Program-made: the position numbers and the translations under genes | The notes under the pieces: model-generated | Told to the model about the DNA's origin: nothing | The model's input: the letters and a program-made list of their open reading frames with translations, nothing else | Databases searched by the model: none | Part shown: positions 58,501-64,000 of the stretch, one piece after another | How the letters are laid out: each line of letters starts with the position of its first letter | How positions within the stretch are numbered: position 1 is the first letter of the stretch | From: Albula goreensis | Taxonomy: Eukaryota; Chordata; Actinopteri; Albuliformes; Albulidae | DNA length: 64,000 nucleotides | Direction of reading: 5' to 3' | NCBI GenBank assembly: GCA_022829145.1 | Contig: CM040763.1 | Span: 25,843,488-25,907,487 of the forward strand

Positions 58501-60601
58501 TAATGTAACTGCAGTGTTTCCCATACATTGATTTATTTGTGGCAGCCCACCACAATATTAACATTTACCACCACATACTGGATTTATATATTTTTTTTAC
58601 TATGTAAAATGGGTAAAATCTGTAGAGCTTCACCCAGTGCACTGATTCGCTCAACCCCTCCTTGCCCCGCTCTCACTCTCTCACAAACACATTGATACCT
58701 GACCTGTTGCTCACCTAAACTTGGAGCAGTCAGTCAGATGTGCTCCACTCTAGAATGCATCCTCGGGGCATGCTGCACAATTCCCCCTCTGCGCTGCATG
58801 TCTTGCTTTGGAAGCAACCACGTCTGAACATTTTTCTTGTTGTGAAACACCAGAATATCAGAGGACTGATTCTTGAATTTATCTCTAGCTTAATTTGTTC
58901 ACGTGTTGCACTTAAAATGCAGAAATGACGTTTTCATGTTACTGTTATATTCCCTTTTGCTAATATACATTGGAACATGGACATGTTAACTTGATGTCTC
59001 CCACGACAGCGAACGGAAAAGGTGGGTTTAAAACAGCCTTCCATAGCCGCACAAGTGGTCACTGTAGTCTACAGAAGTACTAGCTGAAGCCTCATGATCT
59101 GACTCCTGGGAAATTTATGTTTTGCAACATTTTCTTTACTAGCTTGGGAACTAGCGTAAACCCAAGTGATTACCCAAGTGATTGCCATTTTTTCCATACA
59201 ACCCAATCACTTTCCCTGATCAATGTAACCAGCATAATTAGGTTACTAGCTATCCATGTTAAATAATGTTAGCTTTCCAGTCCAGGCCAGCAAAACTGGA
59301 CTATGGACTAGAGATCAGATAATTAGCTAGCTGTATTTTTGAAAGCTCTACCTCTCGCATCGCATTACCCCCAATTCACCATGGATTTCATTCAATAGCT
59401 TTCATTCATATGTTTAACGAGAAGTTAAATACTTCCCTTGAAGGCAGAAGTGGTTAAATAGCAATGACAAAATAAAGGTAGATAACAATAAAATAAAGGC
59501 AGATGTGGAAACAAGGTGATTAGTAGTCCTGTAGGGCTACAGTAGGTAACAGCATAACTTCAGAGACAGCAGAATGAAGGTGAGAGAGACCCAAGAATAT
59601 TCATTTTAGAAATTTTATAATGGTATTATTTTTGTATTAATGGTATAAAAAAAATTAAAATCAATGTTCCAAATTAAAAGGTAACATAAATTACAGTGTT
59701 CCATTCTAATAAATGAAATTCAAAAGCAAGGGAATATGTGTCAATTAAACATGGGGGGGGCACAAAATATTTTTATTATTGTTATTTTAATCTTACTTGA
59801 CACAAAAAAATTGGCAATAGAGTACTGGATATTTTTCAGTTATTTAACACAAAGTGAAGCAATGGAGCTGTATATATTGTTCAGTTTATATATTTGTCAC
59901 AAAGTACTTGGCAATTAAAATATTTGTGGAGCACCCCCCACCCCGGTCAGCTACCACAACAAATTAGAATCTAATTGACCCTTTGCTAAGCCCCTCCCTA
60001 TAACGGCCACTATCCAATTCTATGTTAGCAACTGTAACTAGACGCGGGAAGCCTGTCAAGCTTTCATTACAAGGGAGCGGTATGCATATGGAACCTGCAA
60101 GTCTGACAGAAGATGTCCTCAAAATTTAGAAGGGGGTGCCACATTTTCGCTTTTCTGAAGCTAAAAACGCAAGCGTGTCTAACAAAGGGTGAAGTCACCT
60201 GCGCACCCGTATTTCTCCCCTTTCCCATTGCATTCTGATGAAGGTCAGTATGATATGTTCTTTGTGTACAGCTTATTCATAGAAGCTGATCATATCAATC
60301 TACAATTGAAATGTATAATCCCCTGCCTCACATTAGTCATGCATGTTTTTATTATTATTATTATCTGTACCAATGCAAATTATTATGCATTTTTAATGCA
60401 TTTGAGTGTAAACTGATGTGACATGCTAAAGATTGACTAGCTAACTCCAAGCTGCAGACTGTCAGTAAGCTAGCTTGCTAACTTTTGCAAGTTTAAACAT
60501 GAGTTTTGGAATATGTATGTCCCGTTATGTAAATGCACTAATGACTCCAGTGTTTAATAATTGTTTTGTGAAGGCCATTAAGAAGTATTTGTTGCGATGG
60601 T

Positions 60602-60950
60602 TTATTGACAGGTGGAGAAGTTCATTCCAAATTGTAAATCACCTTTTCTTTTTCAAATGCACGCAAATGCAGGTATTAATTGATTTTCTTTACTTTTACG
60701 ACAATTGTGTTTCTGTATATTCTATTATTCTGAATGTGTATGTGTACAGATATGACGATCACAATTTTGTAAAAGCATTGTTTAATCACTATACTTATCA
60801 TTGCTATGTATCTGGTACACATGGGTGTGTGCATTAGCTACCTGTGCTGCCCCTCATTGTTCTGTGCCCTTTCCCATTACACTCTGATGAATGAGGTGGA
60901 GAAGTTCATTCCACATTGTAAATCACCACCTTTTCTTTTTCAAATACTCT
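60602..60950 (+). repeat. Direct repeat of about 55 bp
   Basis: GGTGGAGAAGTTCATTCCA..ATTGTAAATCACC and TTTTCTTTTTCAAAT occur at about 60611-60658 and 60896-60945, one difference apart from small indels. A local duplication with unknown cause. Confidence 0.75.
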
Positions 60951-61068
60951 TATGCAGATGCCTGGGAATAAATACAGATGCAGCCACGCCATCGTTGGTC
61001 TCCTGCTGTTAAACACAACACAATGGAGAGAGTAAAAATTGAGTTGGTTACACTGTTAACAAATCCTA

Positions 61069-61139
61069 TCAAGCTTTCGCACCTGGCACAGCGTTTTCAA
61101 CGATACGTTGAAAACACTATGCCGGGTGCGAAAGCTTGA
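61069..61139. repeat. 71-bp near-perfect palindrome
   Basis: Arms of 34 bases around ATA: TCAAGCTTTCGCACC then GGCA.AG.GTTTTCAACG, with its inverse CGTTGAAAAC..TGCC.GGTGCGAAAGCTTGA. About four mismatches. The DNA or RNA could form a long hairpin. GTCAAGCTTTC also occurs at 60054. Confidence 0.9.
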
Positions 61140-61205
61140 CAGGCATAGAAACAGTAACTAAGGGGGATGGGACTTAGTGAAGGGTCAATTCTGAGGGAAA
61201 CACTG

Positions 61206-62760
61206 AATTGGCCCCTCTATCAGAACAACTGGCCTCAGGCTCTGCCCCCCCCAGCTGAATAGCATTAGTTATTGCTTTGGCACAGTCTGAATCTGCAGTG
61301 AGAGGCTGAGAATAACTTGCCTCCATGTCTGTTTTTGTCTCATTCTACTCATTGACACATCTGGGTGATGCCATCATAAATCATGTTTGAAGTGTATCCA
61401 CAGACATACAGTTGAACAATGTTGGCATACAGTTTGGCACTAATTGTTGTCCATCAGCTGAAACTAAACCATACTGCTCCCACACAGTGCATCTTAATGT
61501 CATGGGAGGATCCTCCAGCTCTGGTCTCTCATTTGTGTTTGTCATACGGATGGTGGTAACACTACATGAGCCTGGCTAACCAGGCTAAGCTGGCTAGAAT
61601 GCCACAGCTGATAGACAATAACTGGTGCACTGACAAAACTTTCTGTGTAAAACTTGCACTGCAGAATTTCTGTTCAGTGCCTACAAGTAGTAGACATAAA
61701 TAGATTATTTTGTCACAGGGTGTACCGAACCCAGGAAGTCGCATACCAAACCAAACGTCCTGTACGGAATGGATTGGGACAAATGCACATTATACACGTT
61801 TATAAACATTATATACGAGCGCATATTACACACAAATAAATATGGTAATAGCTAGCCTATGTTTTGAGTCGGAATGCACATTGTCTTCAGATTCATGCAA
61901 CACCCCCTCAGTTTAAATGTGAAATATGTACTCACTTTGAATTTTACGAACTAAATGGATAACTGGATGTAAGCACTCTAAGGTGGTAACAGTTCTTGGT
62001 TTTCAATCAAGCACAGTTCATAAGCACAGGATCTTGGTCGACGGTTCACACAACCTTTTTTTTCCTATTTATTTATTTATGATGTGCGAGCTGTTCTTGG
62101 ATATAACTGCCTCTAATCTCTAAGAGGCTGTCATCCTCTGCTGGTTAGTGCTTTTTATTCTGAGCTGCTGTCAATGTCTGAAGCATTTAGATGCAGACTT
62201 TACATTCTATGAGTCTCTTGTTTTCTACACTCAAGCTGGGCCTCCCTCCATTATTTTCCCTCTCACTGAATTCCTCCACTGTCCTTGTCAGCCCTGCATT
62301 CTTCTTTTTGTTCCACCTATCTTTGTCTAAGTGTTTTCTGCCAATTTACCTCTTAACAGGGTCAGCATCTTGCCACACCCTGTATTACATTGCTTTTCTG
62401 CTGCTGACAGCACCATCTCCCTTGGTGCTGCCATTTGAATGGGAACATGTGCTAACTGTCCAGCTATATTGAGTTATTCCTGAGCTTATACTTAATGATG
62501 GGTGAGTGAGGTCATCATTTAAACAGTGCTATAGCAATAAAATCAATTAAACTCAATTAAATAGTCATAAACACAGTGTAACCAACAAGCATAGAACATA
62601 ATACATAACCAAGTAAAACTTATTTATACAATAATAAGTTATAATTGTGTAACTAATTATAAATTATAAGATTATAAACAATGCATGAATGTAAATACAT
62701 TATACAAGTCATCATAACACACAATATATGATACATAATCAAACATTACATAAAAGTACA
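61206..62760. other. No recognised gene
   Basis: It contains a MITE-like end near 61715-61770 (GGTGTACCGAACCCAGGAAG) and ORFs without motif at 62148-62472. No gene called. Confidence 0.3.
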
Positions 62761-62769
62761 GGTGCTAAA

Positions 62770-63700
62770 TGGGGGTAGGATAGTTAAATCAGGTAAATTC
62801 TGAAGAGGTGGGTTTTCAGACCACAATGGAAGGATTTTAATTATTGAGAAGTCCGTAGTGGGACAGGGAGTTCATTCCACCATTGGGGAGCTAACGTGGA
62901 GAAACATGTTGCACGGGAACCCTTTACTTTCACTGAAGGAAGTGCCAGACGTCCTGTCGCTGCAGATCGGAGTGGTCTAGCTAGCGTATATGGATGGATG
63001 AGGTTCTGGAGGTAGGTAGGGGCCATCTGGTTTGCTGCAGAATAGGCCAGCGTCACGGTTTGAAATTTGATGCTTGAAGAGAGGAGTAACATGGGAAACT
63101 TTGGGGAGGTTGAAAACCAGACTAGCAGCCGGATTCTGTATCATCTGAAGAGGCTGTATGGTGCAGGCTGGTAGGCCTAGAGGGGGGAATTACAGTTGTC
63201 CAAACGAGAGAGCACTGTGGCCTGGATGAGTACATTGTCAAGAATGGTTGGATCCTCCTGATGTTATATAGAAGGAAATGACAGGACCATGCTGTATGAT
63301 GTGATCTTTGAAATCCAGATTGTCACCAAGAATGCCACCCAAGTTATTTGCCGAGCAGGAGGATATCATTTCTCACTTACTAATGGTGATGGAGAGCTCT
63401 TGTAGTAGGGAAGATCTGGCTGGGATAAAGAGCAGATCTGTCTTGTCAAGGTTCAGCTTCAAGTGGCAGGAGGACATCCAGGACATCCAGGAGCGCTGAA
63501 GTTCTCTCACTGACCTGGGGGATGGAAGGTGGGAAAGAGAAAAAGATTTGGGTATCATCAGCGTAACAATGATATGAGAAGCCATGTGCTTTGATGACTG
63601 AGCCAGGTGTCCGACAAGTGATTACAAGTTCATGTTTGATAGCCGAGTGTATCTCCACCCTAAAATGTTCGTGAAACCTCATTCCAACTATTACTCCTTA
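62770..63700 (-). pseudogene. L2-clade LINE reverse transcriptase, broken
   Basis: In order down the minus strand: FSYHCYADDTQIFFSFPPS (63595-63520), the catalytic YADD box followed by the L2-typical FSFPP; CHLKLNLDKTDLLFIPARSS (63480-63410) in another frame; then LAYSAANQMAPTYLQNLIHP, YTLARPLRSAATGRLALPSV and LAPQWWNELPVPLRTSQ (63050-62841), the usual L2 C-terminus. At least one frameshift near 63480 and stops in between. No TGTAA tail was recognised at its left end, so the 3' border is uncertain. Confidence 0.85.
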
Positions 63701-63704
63701 CAGT

Positions 63705-64000
63705 AATGCAAAATACTTTAAATTTAACATTTACCTCTGTTACCCACTAAGCAGATTTACAATAAATTAAAATATAATTAATTAAATAATTATAAAAAAA
63801 CGAAATAACAAATTGTTACATTGTCATGTCGTTACATTGTCTCCCCTCAGAAGTCTGCTGCTGTTGTCCTTTTTGCCATCATCCCGATTATCCTGCCCCT
63901 GCCGTTCGTCTTTTCGTCATTCTTGCTGTCACTCATCAACATTCTGCTGCAGTCTCAACCAATCAGAGGGCAATACGACTTTTAAATACCCCTACTTCAC
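63705..64000. other. Unclassified end of window
   Basis: Ends in TTTTAAATACCCC with a CCAATCAG box shortly before, promoter- or LTR-like, but cut by the window border. Confidence 0.25.

Larger units (their letters stand above)
58512..61205. mobile_element. hAT-type terminal repeats around a 2.7-kb block of nested MITE debris
   Basis: CAGTGTTTCCC (58512) and GGGAAACACTG (to 61205) are exact inverses, and the left one continues GTGGCAGCCCACCAC, typical of fish hAT repeats. Inside, ATTGACCCTTTGCTAAGCCC (59978) is inverse to GGGACTTAGTGAAGGGTCAA (61170), and GGGGGGGCACAAAATATTTT (59755) pairs with AAAATATTTGTGGAGCACCC (59917). The flanking 8-mers (TGTAACTG, AATTGGCC) do not match, so this may be parts of more than one copy. 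Confidence 0.5.

Overview
The window looks like accessory DNA from a teleost fish. Evidence: LINE L2 tails ending in TGTAA repeats, a tRNA-derived SINE, L1-, DIRS-, Crypton- and Merlin-type sequences of the kinds common in fish, many hAT, Tc1, Harbinger and MITE remnants, long introns with GT-AG signals, and CA microsatellites. I see no bacterial operon, rRNA, CRISPR array or convincing ordinary host gene. Almost everything recognisable is a mobile element, often inserted inside another one.

Layout. 1-9460: a split gene for a Merlin-superfamily (ISXO2/IS1595-like) transposase with a complete DDE set (1294-4421), a GTCATGACA-rich palindromic element (5060-6126), in-phase exons of an unrecognised fish multigene family (6156-9457, with an alternative terminal exon at 6836-6978), a SINE with an exact 14-bp target duplication, and an hAT-type MITE (9490-9843). 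10-20 kb: a GTF2IRD2/FAM200-like hAT pseudogene broken by LTRs, one of which contains another LTR (11902-14573 containing 12361-13772), followed by L2 tails and a retroviral-type LTR segment. 20-29 kb: a Tigger MITE strongly resembling mammalian MER2, further hAT scraps, a solo LTR with a perfect target duplication (22976-23706), L2 3' ends, the second copy of the 1.4-kb LTR (26367-27785), a long-TIR MITE (27827-28299) and integrase exon fragments. 29.5-31.5 kb: ORF1 of a DIRS/Ngaro-type element.

33.6-44.3 kb is one decayed ZMYM1-like hAT gene on the minus strand. A 5.46-kb L1 block sits in its last coding exon with an 11-bp target duplication. That L1 carries a Tc1 transposon inside ORF1 and an LTR fragment inside ORF2. 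An intron-split Crypton-type tyrosine recombinase fragment follows at 44654-45200, then a 1.28-kb LTR (46151-47430). A ZNF862-like hAT remnant (48678-51300) contains a Harbinger-like element (49129-50901).

53.5-64 kb holds a solo LTR with a perfect target duplication (53539-54546), a HARBI1-like nuclease fragment, an unrecognised 115-residue ORF, hAT MITE debris with a 71-bp near-palindrome, and a degraded L2 reverse transcriptase (62770-63700).

The genes do not form a pathway; the region is a layered record of insertions. The best candidates for something new are the Merlin-derived gene, the in-phase two-ended exon set beside it, the intron-split tyrosine recombinase, and the MER2-like element. 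All identifications are from reading the sequence and remembered families; no database search was run.
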